A DNA stretch of 6,951 nucleotides, from assembly GCA_900554375.1 (NCBI GenBank), contig USHK01000058.1, positions 1-6,951 of the forward strand. Direction: 5' to 3'. The position numbers and the translations under genes are program-made. Origin of the DNA: an uncultured Sutterella sp. Its GTDB lineage: Bacteria; Pseudomonadota; Gammaproteobacteria; Burkholderiales; Burkholderiaceae_F. This document shows, piece by piece, positions 1 to 4,956 of this stretch. The notes under the pieces were generated by a model, which did not search any database, had not been told where the DNA came from, and worked only from the letters and a program-made list of their open reading frames with translations. Within the stretch, counting starts at the first letter, position 1. Each line of letters begins with the position of its first letter.

Positions 1-40
1 TAAGGAGTCGTCGGCAGCGTCAGATGTGTATAAGAGACAG
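1..40 (+). other. Nextera read-1 adapter with partial i5 index (artefact)
   Basis: Positions 8-40 match the 33-base Illumina Nextera read-1 transposase adapter, ending in the Tn5 mosaic end (AGATGTGTATAAGAGACAG, 22-40). Positions 1-7 (TAAGGAG) match the last seven bases of the Nextera i5 index usually listed as S505 (GTAAGGAG). This is library sequence, not genome. It is recognised from memory of the adapter set, but the 33-base match leaves little doubt. The biological insert begins at 41. Confidence 0.98.
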
Positions 41-42
41 GA

Positions 43-1206
43 GAAAAACCCTACAAAGTGGCCGACAGAGACGGGCTTTATTTATCTGTCGCTCCCTCCG
101 GAACAATGTCGTTTCGTTTTAATTACCGTTACAACAACCGCCAGCAAACCGTGACGCTTGGCAAGTACGGAGAAATCACATTGGCACAGGCGCGAGAAAA
201 ACTCCTGAAGGCAAGAGCTGATCTCGCCGCCGGGATTTCTCCGGCAAAAAAGAAACAGGAAATTAAAAACACTCTTGCGGAGAACAGCTTCTCTGTCTGG
301 CTGGATAAATACACTGAAGAGTGCGGAGTCTCAGACTCAACAAAAAAGATGCGGGGCTATGCCATTGATAATCATCTGCGTCCTGCTCTGGGAAAAATGT
401 CGCTCTTTGAAATCACTGAGAACGAGGTTAGGGCATTAGCAGAAGATTTGGTGAAACAGCAGGCACCGAGTACGGCGCTGCTTTGCCGCATGATTATTAA
501 AAACGTTTACACCTTCGCTTCAACACATGGCGGACCTAAATTAAAGAGCCCGACGGATTTTATTCCGCCCAATTCCATTCATACATTTAAATCAAGAACG
601 CGTGCAATGTCGCCCAGCGATATTGGTTATCTTTTAAATGGGGTTGAAAGGAGCTCAGCGGATATAAGCTCTAAGAGTGCTTTAAAACTAATTTTATTAA
701 CGATGCTTCGGAAGTCCGAGGTTATTAACGGAGTTTGGAGCGAGATAGATTGGAGTGAGAAAACATGGAGGATTCCTGCGTCTCGTATGAAAACTAAACG
801 TCCTCACAATGTTTATTTGAGTAACCAAGCATTTGATATTCTGGTTTGTTTGAGAACGCTTAGTACATGTAAGAGTGATTTTATTTTTCCCGCGAAGTAC
901 GGTTTGAATAAGCCCATGGCAACATCCACGCCCAACAGGTTACTGGAACTTGGAATGGCAAATGCGAAAAAGGCAGGAATTGAAATAGAGCCGTGTACGG
1001 TCCATGATTTTCGGAGGACTGCCAGCACACTGCTTAACGAGGCGGAATTTAATTCAGATTGGATAGAAGCGTCTTTAGCTCACGTTGCCTCAGGCGTGAG
1101 AGCTGTATATAACGTTGCTGATTATGCTCCTCAGAGGCGCCGCATGCTCCAAGCATGGGCAGATATGATTGATAAATGGCAGCGGGAATATCAGCTGCCG
1201 GAATAG
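43..1206 (+). CDS. int: P4-type tyrosine integrase, 5' end missing
   Basis: Site-specific tyrosine recombinase that would integrate and excise the element at a host attachment site. The GTG at 58 is not the real start. The frame stays open to the adapter and reads EKPYKVADRDGLYLSV, the conserved arm-binding motif of P4-type integrases, so a short N-terminal piece is lost at the library edge. Numbering the codon at 58 as residue 1, the arm-binding domain is about 1-65, the SAM-like core-binding domain about 75-170 and the catalytic domain about 185-355. Catalytic residues seen are R218 (MLRKSE), K245 or K247 in the beta-hairpin, H316-x-x-R319 (HDFR), H342 and nucleophile Y351 (VRAVYN). The set is complete, so the enzyme looks functional. 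The C-terminus has the family-typical RRRMLQAWAD. It converges on the excisionase-like gene, with 34 bases between the stop codons. The promoter and probable attachment site lie off the left end. Confidence 0.95.
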   Translation, partial: EKPYKVADRDGLYLSVAPSGTMSFRFNYRYNNRQQTVTLGKYGEITLAQAREKLLKARADLAAGISPAKKKQEIKNTLAENSFSVWLDKYTEECGVSDSTKKMRGYAIDNHLRPALGKMSLFEITENEVRALAEDLVKQQAPSTALLCRMIIKNVYTFASTHGGPKLKSPTDFIPPNSIHTFKSRTRAMSPSDIGYLLNGVERSSADISSKSALKLILLTMLRKSEVINGVWSEIDWSEKTWRIPASRMKTKRPHNVYLSNQAFDILVCLRTLSTCKSDFIFPAKYGLNKPMATSTPNRLLELGMANAKKAGIEIEPCTVHDFRRTASTLLNEAEFNSDWIEASLAHVASGVRAVYNVADYAPQRRRMLQAWADMIDKWQREYQLPE

Positions 1207-1235
1207 AAAAAAAACATCCCGCCGTTTGGCGGGAT
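1207..1235 (-). terminator. Intrinsic terminator of the leftward operon
   Basis: On the minus strand an 8-bp perfect stem ATCCCGCC/GGCGGGAT with loop AAAC is followed by one G and eight T residues. It lies just after the excisionase-like stop codon and would end the long leftward transcript. Its T-tract abuts the integrase stop codon. In the rightward direction the same stem is followed by TGGATTC, not a T-tract, so it should stop integrase transcripts poorly. Confidence 0.9.
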
Positions 1236-1240
1236 TGGAT

Positions 1241-1423
1241 TCATCCGGGTAATTTAAAGTTCATTATGTAATCGTAGTCATAACGAGCCTGACGACCGAG
1301 AATAAATTGCGGAACGATTTTTTTGTCACGCTCCCAACGCCACAGAGTTGTCGCACTGATCCGGAGAATTCGCATGACATCTTTCCGAGTAAGTTTTGGT
1401 TTTCCAAAGTCGATTGATTCCAT
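1241..1423 (-). CDS. Excisionase-like / AlpA-like helix-turn-helix protein
   Basis: A 60-residue DNA-binding protein. Residues 11-33 (LTRKDVMRILRISATTLWRW) read as a MerR/AlpA-type helix-turn-helix, with the usual 'workflow' helix leading into WRWERD. Residues 40-54 (FILGRQARYDYDYI) resemble the following wing, where a Gly-Arg turn and an aromatic residue precede the last helix. Proteins of this size and fold next to phage integrases are typically recombination directionality factors or AlpA-type activators of integrase. It is the last gene of the leftward operon, 2 bases after the MazG-like stop, with GAGGAAA as Shine-Dalgarno inside the end of that gene. Excisionase is inferred from fold and position; a small transcriptional regulator is the alternative. 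Confidence 0.75.
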   Translation of the reverse strand: MESIDFGKPKLTRKDVMRILRISATTLWRWERDKKIVPQFILGRQARYDYDYIMNFKLPG

Positions 1424-1425
1424 GT

Positions 1426-1740
1426 CTATTTCCTCATTTTTGCGTGTTCAATTCTTCCAACTTCTCGGTGCAGCTTTTCAAGGCAAATTCGATCAAATTC
1501 TTTTTTGTCGTCCGGAGTGATTAGCATCTGGAACTGCTCCAGCATGATGTGGACGTCGGCTGCCTCTTCAATGACGTGGTGCCAGTGCTCCGGAGACGGC
1601 TCCTTAAAATATTCGTCATAGGCCTCCTTCAACTCCTTAACCTCTTCCGGAACCTTCCTAAAAATCTGATGGTCATATCCGTAGTGGTCCATGATTGCAA
1701 TCAGGCACGAGTAAAACTCGACTGCGTTACTCAGATTCAT
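1426..1740 (-). CDS. MazG-like nucleotide pyrophosphohydrolase
   Basis: A 104-residue all-alpha protein with the metal-binding pattern of the MazG/all-alpha NTP-pyrophosphatase superfamily: E32-E33-x-x-E36, then E59-x-x-D62 (EEAADVHIML). The 22-residue gap between the two motifs is within the family range. Members hydrolyse (d)NTPs to monophosphate and pyrophosphate, and phage copies are thought to clean or adjust nucleotide pools or to lower alarmone levels. The single-domain length fits phage MazG-like proteins rather than the tandem-domain cellular MazG. Its start overlaps the upstream gene by 14 bases and has a very strong ribosome site (AAGGAGGCGGAG), so it may be made in larger amounts than its neighbours. 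Substrate cannot be read from the sequence. Confidence 0.8.
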   Translation of the reverse strand: MNLSNAVEFYSCLIAIMDHYGYDHQIFRKVPEEVKELKEAYDEYFKEPSPEHWHHVIEEAADVHIMLEQFQMLITPDDKKEFDRICLEKLHREVGRIEHAKMRK

Positions 1741-1921
1741 TCTCCGCCTCCTTGCTATCCAGCTTCATGAATTGATTAAAGATGTTTTGTTTGAGCGCTT
1801 TTGCCGGAGCAACGTCAGAGTTGTCACGCACGTTCAGCGCTTGAGCCTTGCTCAAAAATAAATTGAGGAGGCGCATAACTAGCATGGCCTCCTCACGTGT
1901 GAGTTCGATTTTGTCCATCAT
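1727..1921 (-). CDS. Small hypothetical helical protein
   Basis: A protein of 64 residues, or 63 if the second ATG at 1918 is used. I do not recognise it. It looks mostly alpha-helical, with an amphipathic stretch (EEAMLVMRLLNLFLSKAQAL) and a charged acidic tail (KLDSKEAENESE). The first ATG overlaps the methyltransferase TGA as ATGA. The AAGGA ribosome site is only about three bases from the first ATG and better spaced for the second, so MDKIELT may be the true N-terminus. The 14-base overlap with the MazG-like gene suggests coupling. There is no signal peptide or catalytic motif. It may be a small binding partner or regulator, but nothing shows this directly. Confidence 0.75.
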   Translation of the reverse strand: MMDKIELTREEAMLVMRLLNLFLSKAQALNVRDNSDVAPAKALKQNIFNQFMKLDSKEAENESE

Positions 1922-2397
1922 TCGTCCTTAAAGAAAACTAAAAAGAATCGGTTAGTTCCGGCTTTGTTTGCTGAGGGCTTTTTGTCTCCGAAGACTGGCT
2001 CTCGTCCGAGCACATAAAGGAGCTCAGCCAGGCTCACATCTTTGTCAGCCCACTTAAAAATCAGAGTGCCGTTGGGCTTGAGTACTCTCCATGCCTCGTT
2101 GAAAATCTTTTTCATATCGGCGTGCCAGGCTTTCTCTAGATAGCCGTAGCTTTTAGCCATATCTGACGTTTTGCCGCAGTTGATCAGGTGAGGAGGATCG
2201 AGGACCACGAGGTAGAACGAGTTATCGGGAAATTCCAACTGCCTAGCATCCATCAGTTTGTCCGGGTGAATCTCCAACTTTTTGTATTGCCGTGTCCAGT
2301 GAGTTTCATCACGAATGTCTCCGAACAACACGCTTGAGTTGTTCTTGTCGAAATAGAACATCCGCGCTCCAGACATCGGATCAAGAATTTTTTGCAT
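1918..2397 (-). CDS. Small class I SAM-dependent methyltransferase, DPPH motif
   Basis: A 159-residue protein of a family common in phages and prophages. A degenerate SAM-binding motif I is at residues 6-15 (DPMSGARMFY), with acidic D27 after strand 2 (FGDIRD), D50 (MDARQL), the catalytic motif DPPH at 67-70 (VVLDPPHL), and WRVLKPNGTLIFKW at 103-116. DPPH resembles the DPPY/SPPY loop of amino-methyltransferases acting on adenine N6 or cytosine N4, so DNA is a likely target, but there is no target-recognition domain and the substrate is unknown. Start: the frame extends to a TTG at 2463 and an ATG at 2454 inside a terminator. MQKILDPMSG at 2397 matches the family's usual N-terminus and has an AGGA ribosome site (2406-2409). 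No restriction partner is present, which fits regulation or anti-restriction. Confidence 0.82.
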   Translation of the reverse strand: MQKILDPMSGARMFYFDKNNSSVLFGDIRDETHWTRQYKKLEIHPDKLMDARQLEFPDNSFYLVVLDPPHLINCGKTSDMAKSYGYLEKAWHADMKKIFNEAWRVLKPNGTLIFKWADKDVSLAELLYVLGREPVFGDKKPSANKAGTNRFFLVFFKDE

Positions 2398-2409
2398 GAT
2401 TGAAATCCT

Positions 2410-2443
2410 AAAAAATATCGACACATTTTTCGGGTGTGTTGAT
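2410..2443 (-). terminator. Terminator-like hairpin abutting methyltransferase RBS
   Basis: On the minus strand ATCAACACA pairs with TGTGTCGAT (9 positions, one A-C mismatch) around a 9-base loop CCCGAAAAA, followed by ATTTTTT. The T-tract runs directly into the AGGA ribosome site of the methyltransferase. The stem is AT-rich and weaker than the other hairpins here, so termination may be partial. It could instead be an attenuator or a 5' stabilising hairpin. Confidence 0.5.
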
Positions 2444-2454
2444 GGTGTAGACAT

Positions 2455-2486
2455 AAAAAACAAAAACGCACTGACTTCTCAATGCG
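2455..2486 (-). terminator. Intrinsic terminator downstream of the DUF2303 gene
   Basis: On the minus strand the 8-bp stem CGCATTGA/TCAGTGCG with loop GAAG is followed by TTTTTGTTTTTT. One pair is a T-G (G-U in RNA) wobble that would be a C-A mismatch on the other strand, so the structure belongs to leftward RNA. It lies about 55 bases past the DUF2303 stop and about 60 bases before the methyltransferase start. Confidence 0.82.
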
Positions 2487-2495
2487 CTTGTGTTT

Positions 2496-2517
2496 GGCAC
2501 CCTCGACTGAGAGTGCC
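2496..2517 (-). other. Stable RNA hairpin upstream of the terminator
   Basis: On the minus strand GGCACTCTC and GAGGGTGCC form a 9-bp stem with one G-U wobble and the loop AGTC. The wobble is a mismatch on the plus strand, so the folded molecule is the leftward transcript. It is not followed by T residues. It stands nine bases before the terminator stem at 2467-2486, giving a tandem stem-loop 3' end. Possible roles are protection of the DUF2303 mRNA 3' end, or part of an RNA processed from this gap. Confidence 0.6.
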
Positions 2518-2540
2518 GTCAGGATTAAAGACAGGGAGTA

Positions 2541-3413
2541 TTAACGGCCGGAGTAGATAGGCAGTTCTCCGGACAAAAGTTCTTCCAGCTTCTGGACGTT
2601 GGCTTCTATCGCCTTGGCAAATACTCTCTGCAGTTGCTGCAGTTCGTACCACAGACGAAGTTCTCCGGAGCTTCGGTCAATCCTGTAACGGAGCTTGGCC
2701 CGAATGGTGTAGGCCGGACCGTCTTCAAATACCGGAATGCCGATCAGGAATTCAGCAGGGACGCTCACATGTCCCTCTGAGACTGCTCCGGAAGGACTTT
2801 TTTCTGTATAGATAAAAGAAGCCATTCCGTTTGCCAAAGAGACTTTCGAGCCGAAGGTTACGTTACGAACATCGTTCAGGTTAGTGACTGCCTCCAGTAC
2901 TTCTGCTGCACTTGGTGCTCGCTTTCCATCTCCCACAATGTCTGCGATGTGCTCATCCAGGAACTCAGCAAATTCAATCTGTGACATCCGCTTCTTGTTA
3001 TTGGAATTCCAATCCCCCCATTCAATGCTTTTTTCAGGTACATATTCAGCAACCTGATCCCGCCAGTTCGGCTGATCTCGTTTGATGTCATTAAATACTG
3101 CTCTGGCATTGAATATCAAATTCTTAATGGACTTGGTCACATAAAGATTTGTTGACGAAGTCTTGTAGTCCTTGACATATTGGGAGAACGATTCAATGTC
3201 ATTGAAGGAGAGGCAAAAGTTTTTAATCCTGGTAGGAGCCTGCAAGAGATCTTCTCTACCGGTTACGTCCCAGGAATGTCTGCCTACAGGTTTTGCCACC
3301 ATAGGCACGCCTTCAACCTCAAAAACAAACGGCGCCTTCAAATCTGACGGCGCCCGGGTGCATTGAGCAAGTTCTTCTGTTGTGAACTCTTTCACTTCTT
3401 TCTTTTCATCCAT
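2541..3413 (-). CDS. DUF2303 family phage protein (YfdQ-like)
   Basis: A 290-residue protein recognised as DUF2303, the family of E. coli CPS-53 prophage YfdQ. Recognisable stretches are ARAVFNDIKRDQPNWRDQVA near residues 104-123, SIEWGDWNSNNKKRMSQIEF (about 129-148), FAEFLDEHIADI, the central NVTFGSKVSLANGMASFIYT region, and the C-terminal IPVFEDGPAYTIRAKLRYRI followed by LRLWYELQQLQRVF. The length is typical of the family. No biochemical role is established to my knowledge; its genes occur in early regions of temperate phages, often near recombination genes, as here. A GGGAGGA ribosome site precedes the start, 11 bases after the previous stop. It is followed by 143 bases of non-coding, hairpin-rich sequence. 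Family assignment is strong; function is open. Confidence 0.88.
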   Translation of the reverse strand: MDEKKEVKEFTTEELAQCTRAPSDLKAPFVFEVEGVPMVAKPVGRHSWDVTGREDLLQAPTRIKNFCLSFNDIESFSQYVKDYKTSSTNLYVTKSIKNLIFNARAVFNDIKRDQPNWRDQVAEYVPEKSIEWGDWNSNNKKRMSQIEFAEFLDEHIADIVGDGKRAPSAAEVLEAVTNLNDVRNVTFGSKVSLANGMASFIYTEKSPSGAVSEGHVSVPAEFLIGIPVFEDGPAYTIRAKLRYRIDRSSGELRLWYELQQLQRVFAKAIEANVQKLEELLSGELPIYSGR

Positions 3414-3424
3414 AGGTTCCTCCC

Positions 3425-3793
3425 TTAGTTAGTTGGATGATGAATTACGCCGTCGTCATCAATATCAATCGGCGCTCTATCTGCTTTTCCAATCTCAGGG
3501 AATAAGTCTCCCTGGCGGTCGAGGTTGGAAACAAGTTCCATTTTTGAATTAACAAACAGGACCGATTGACCGGCTTCTTGCGGGATCTTTGTTGTGATCT
3601 TGTCGGTGACGATCACAGCTTCAACCATTCCGCCGTTTTTGGTGTTCGGCTTAACGGTCAACTCGATAACGAGTTTTGCCGGTTTCCCTGTTTCGTAGAC
3701 GGATTTGACGACCTGCTGCATGGCTTCAGTTGCCTCCATTGAGGCCGCACCTCTGCGCAGCGTCGCAAACGTGGTTTCAAAGGGTTTGCTCAT
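3425..3793 (-). CDS. Conserved phage protein upstream of the DUF2303 gene
   Basis: A 122-residue protein. The N-terminus (FETTFATLRRGAASMEATEA) resembles small phage proteins that commonly precede DUF2303 genes, as yfdP precedes yfdQ in E. coli; I have not verified homology to YfdP. The middle (KLVIELTVKPNTKNGGMVEA) is predicted beta-strand, then charged, and the C-terminus is acidic (APIDIDDDG). There is no catalytic motif or membrane segment. The ATG directly follows the TAA of an 18-codon micro-ORF (TAAATG). Its GGAG ribosome site (3801-3804) sits at the end of the T-tract of a terminator hairpin, so its expression must depend on read-through, antitermination or an unseen promoter. Function unknown. 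Confidence 0.85.
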   Translation of the reverse strand: MSKPFETTFATLRRGAASMEATEAMQQVVKSVYETGKPAKLVIELTVKPNTKNGGMVEAVIVTDKITTKIPQEAGQSVLFVNSKMELVSNLDRQGDLFPEIGKADRAPIDIDDDGVIHHPTN

Positions 3794-3850
3794 TTATTTG
3801 CTCCAATAAAAAAGCCCTCCGAAGAGGGCATAAATAAACAACTCGATCAT
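3794..3850 (-). CDS. Candidate 18-residue hydrophobic micro-ORF spanning a terminator
   Basis: An ATG at 3850 begins an 18-codon frame reading MIELFIYALFGGLFYWSK. It overlaps the upstream stop as ATGA and its TAA is followed at once by the ATG of the 122-residue gene. A strong ribosome site, GGAGGAG (3856-3862), stands five bases before the start, although those bases also encode the Glu-rich tail of the upstream protein. The peptide would be a short membrane-inserting segment or simply a leader. Codons 8-13 (GCC to CTT) form the terminator stem, so translation and hairpin formation compete. This is either a real leader or membrane peptide, or an accident of a terminator between two coupled genes; I lean slightly to something real because both junctions are precise. 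Confidence 0.4.
   Translation of the reverse strand: MIELFIYALFGGLFYWSK
3805..3829 (-). terminator. Intra-operon intrinsic terminator with UUCG tetraloop
   Basis: On the minus strand a perfect 6-bp stem GCCCTC/GAGGGC closes a TTCG loop, giving the very stable C(UUCG)G tetraloop, followed by TTTTTTATT. The T-tract leads directly into the GGAG ribosome site of the downstream gene. It lies wholly inside the 18-codon micro-ORF. Confidence 0.85.
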
Positions 3851-4035
3851 TCTTTCTCCTCCGTAAAGCCCAACATCTCTCGAAGTCTCTTCCATTCGCT
3901 TTCGGGGAAGTCTTTGATCTCCGCATACTTACTGGAGGTCAATGAAACTATTAAGACGTTCTCGTCGCGGTCCCAAAAGATGCACGCGATCTGATCTGCG
4001 TTGAAAATGTAGTCTCGGATTAAGAGTCGGTTCAT
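3847..4035 (-). CDS. Small hypothetical protein (62 aa)
   Basis: A 62-residue protein beginning MNRLLIRDYIFNADQIACIF. The frame is open further upstream to 4212, but that extension overlaps two other genes. The ATG at 4035 has a strong GGGAGGA ribosome site (4039-4045) and an ATGA overlap with the 35-residue membrane peptide. The pattern is two or three beta-strands (DQIACIFWDRDENVLIVSL) followed by a helix (PESEWKRLREMLGF), a simple alpha/beta layout common among small phage proteins. I do not recognise a named family. Its TGA overlaps the start of the hydrophobic micro-ORF. Confidence 0.75.
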   Translation of the reverse strand: MNRLLIRDYIFNADQIACIFWDRDENVLIVSLTSSKYAEIKDFPESEWKRLREMLGFTEEKE

Positions 4036-4139
4036 TTGTCCTCCCTTGACCGGAGGAATGCGTAGACCACGTACCCGGCCCATCCTCCGAGGAACAGTAC
4101 AAACACGGCGAAAAACATACCGGCGAAAAAGTAGTCCAT
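4032..4139 (-). CDS. 35-residue single-pass membrane peptide
   Basis: A short frame from ATG at 4139 to TGA at 4032. Residues about 3-28 are almost wholly hydrophobic and aromatic (FFAGMFFAVFVLFLGGWAGY, then VVYAFL), followed by the charged tail RSREDK. This is a single transmembrane helix with a probable positive-inside C-terminus. A GAGGAG ribosome site (4146-4151) lies six bases upstream. The ATG directly follows the TAA of the upstream gene, and the TGA overlaps the downstream ATG as ATGA, so it fits exactly between two coupled genes. Function is unknown. Small phage membrane peptides can be holin-like, toxic or superinfection-exclusion factors, but nothing here distinguishes these. Confidence 0.72.
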   Translation of the reverse strand: MDYFFAGMFFAVFVLFLGGWAGYVVYAFLRSREDK

Positions 4140-4526
4140 TTATTTCTCCTCGAAGGATCGAAATTGCTGAATTACACGTTGGCATTCGTCGACAACTTCT
4201 TGCGTTGTCCACCTTTTGTCTGTAATAGATACATATATAGGCATATAGGTGTAGTCACCGGCGTGCATATAATCCCAGCCAAACCAAAGGCCATCAAGGC
4301 CAGGCAGTTTTCCGCTAAAGGTTAATCCGCCGTGCACTTCAATCGCGTCCTCAATATCCCAATAGTTTTTTCCATAGAAAGGATGGTTTTTAGGGATAGA
4401 TACGTAACCGCAAGGATGTGTCCCAAGAGATAGGACTTTCCACGCGTACTCACCGTCTTTCCCTTCTGCCAGCGTCTCATACTCGGGGAGACGCATCTGA
4501 TATTCCATTTGCTTATAGATTGTCAT
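4140..4526 (-). CDS. Conserved phage protein with VHGGLT / HAGDY motifs
   Basis: A 128-residue protein. It carries a recognisable conserved pattern: CGYVSIPKNHPFYGKNYWDI (about residues 39-58), VHGGLTFSG (64-72), then WFGWDYMHAGDY (81-92), and a C-terminal helix (TTQEVVDECQRVIQQFRSFE). Phage and prophage proteins with this His-Gly-Gly and His-Ala-Gly-Asp pattern are widespread but, as far as I know, uncharacterised. The clustered His, Asp and Trp residues could form a binding or active site; that is speculation. The start overlaps the preceding stop as ATGA. The stop TAA abuts the ATG of the 35-residue membrane peptide. There is no signal peptide or transmembrane segment, so it is probably cytoplasmic. 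Confidence 0.85.
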   Translation of the reverse strand: MTIYKQMEYQMRLPEYETLAEGKDGEYAWKVLSLGTHPCGYVSIPKNHPFYGKNYWDIEDAIEVHGGLTFSGKLPGLDGLWFGWDYMHAGDYTYMPIYVSITDKRWTTQEVVDECQRVIQQFRSFEEK

Positions 4527-4912
4527 TTCGTTTCTTCCGGTTGATAGGGTTTAGGGAACTCTCTGAATGCGATCACTTCCAGGTTGAAATTCTTCCTCCA
4601 ACCGAAACCAGCTAAATAAAGGCATGTAGTTACAACCGTTTGTCCACTCGGAGCCTTTAAAGTGACTAAGTACACGATGTCTGACTTAGGTGTCACTTTC
4701 GGAAACGGATTCCAGTCGTCTGGGTTGTAATCGGGAATGAATTCCATTAAGTCTTTTTCGATTAAAAAAGTAAAGCTCGACTTATTGATGTTGGTTGATA
4801 ACCGGAAGTACGTATAGCAATCTGTATTTTTTGCAAACGCGTTATTAATTTCTTCATCGCTAAAGAAAGCGTTGACCTTCGCCTTCAACTCAGGGTCTTT
4901 GATCTTCCACAT
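4523..4912 (-). CDS. DUF551-like phage protein
   Basis: A 129-residue protein. The C-terminal half (about residues 62-128) has the outline of DUF551 phage proteins: W-N-P near 67, then YLVTLKAPSGQTVVTTCLYL, an aromatic GFGW, and a closing EVIAFREFPKPYQPEE, comparable to the family's usual W..P......YLV......G......G.W.....V..W.PLP.PP. The N-terminal half (KDPELKAKVNAFFSDEEINN) is helical and unrecognised. DUF551 has no known function. The ribosome site GGAG (4919-4922) sits directly at the end of the T-tract of the terminator after recT. The family link rests on pattern memory and is moderate; that the gene is real is much surer. Confidence 0.8.
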   Translation of the reverse strand: MWKIKDPELKAKVNAFFSDEEINNAFAKNTDCYTYFRLSTNINKSSFTFLIEKDLMEFIPDYNPDDWNPFPKVTPKSDIVYLVTLKAPSGQTVVTTCLYLAGFGWRKNFNLEVIAFREFPKPYQPEETK

Positions 4913-4922
4913 TTATTTCTCC

Positions 4923-4950
4923 AAAAGAAAAGCCCCGCTTTCGCAGGGGC
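4923..4950 (-). terminator. Intrinsic terminator after recT
   Basis: On the minus strand GCCCC(T)GC pairs with GCGGGGC around a GAAA (GNRA) tetraloop with one bulged T, followed by TTTTCTTTT. The preceding AAG can extend the stem into the T-tract. It begins seven bases after the recT stop and its T-tract abuts the ribosome site of the next gene, so it separates the recombination genes from the downstream small genes. Confidence 0.88.
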
Positions 4951-4956
4951 CTTGGT

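Noticed and set aside
1207..1240. A bidirectional terminator shared by integrase and the excisionase-like gene
   Set aside because: Only the minus strand has a T-tract after the stem; the plus-strand side reads TGGATTC.
2398..2463. A longer methyltransferase starting at TTG 2463 or ATG 2454
   Set aside because: Those starts fall in the T-tract of a terminator without a ribosome site, and the added residues lie before the family's usual MxKILD N-terminus.
3794..4139. A type I toxin-antitoxin system made of the tiny membrane peptides
   Set aside because: I see no antisense RNA promoter and terminator opposite them, and they are embedded and coupled inside an operon instead of standing alone. 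Hydrophobicity alone is not enough.
4036..4212. A longer N-terminus for the 62-residue protein, starting at 4212
   Set aside because: The extension overlaps the VHGGLT protein and the membrane peptide in another frame and is Arg/Cys-rich noise. The ATG at 4035 has a strong ribosome site and an ATGA overlap.
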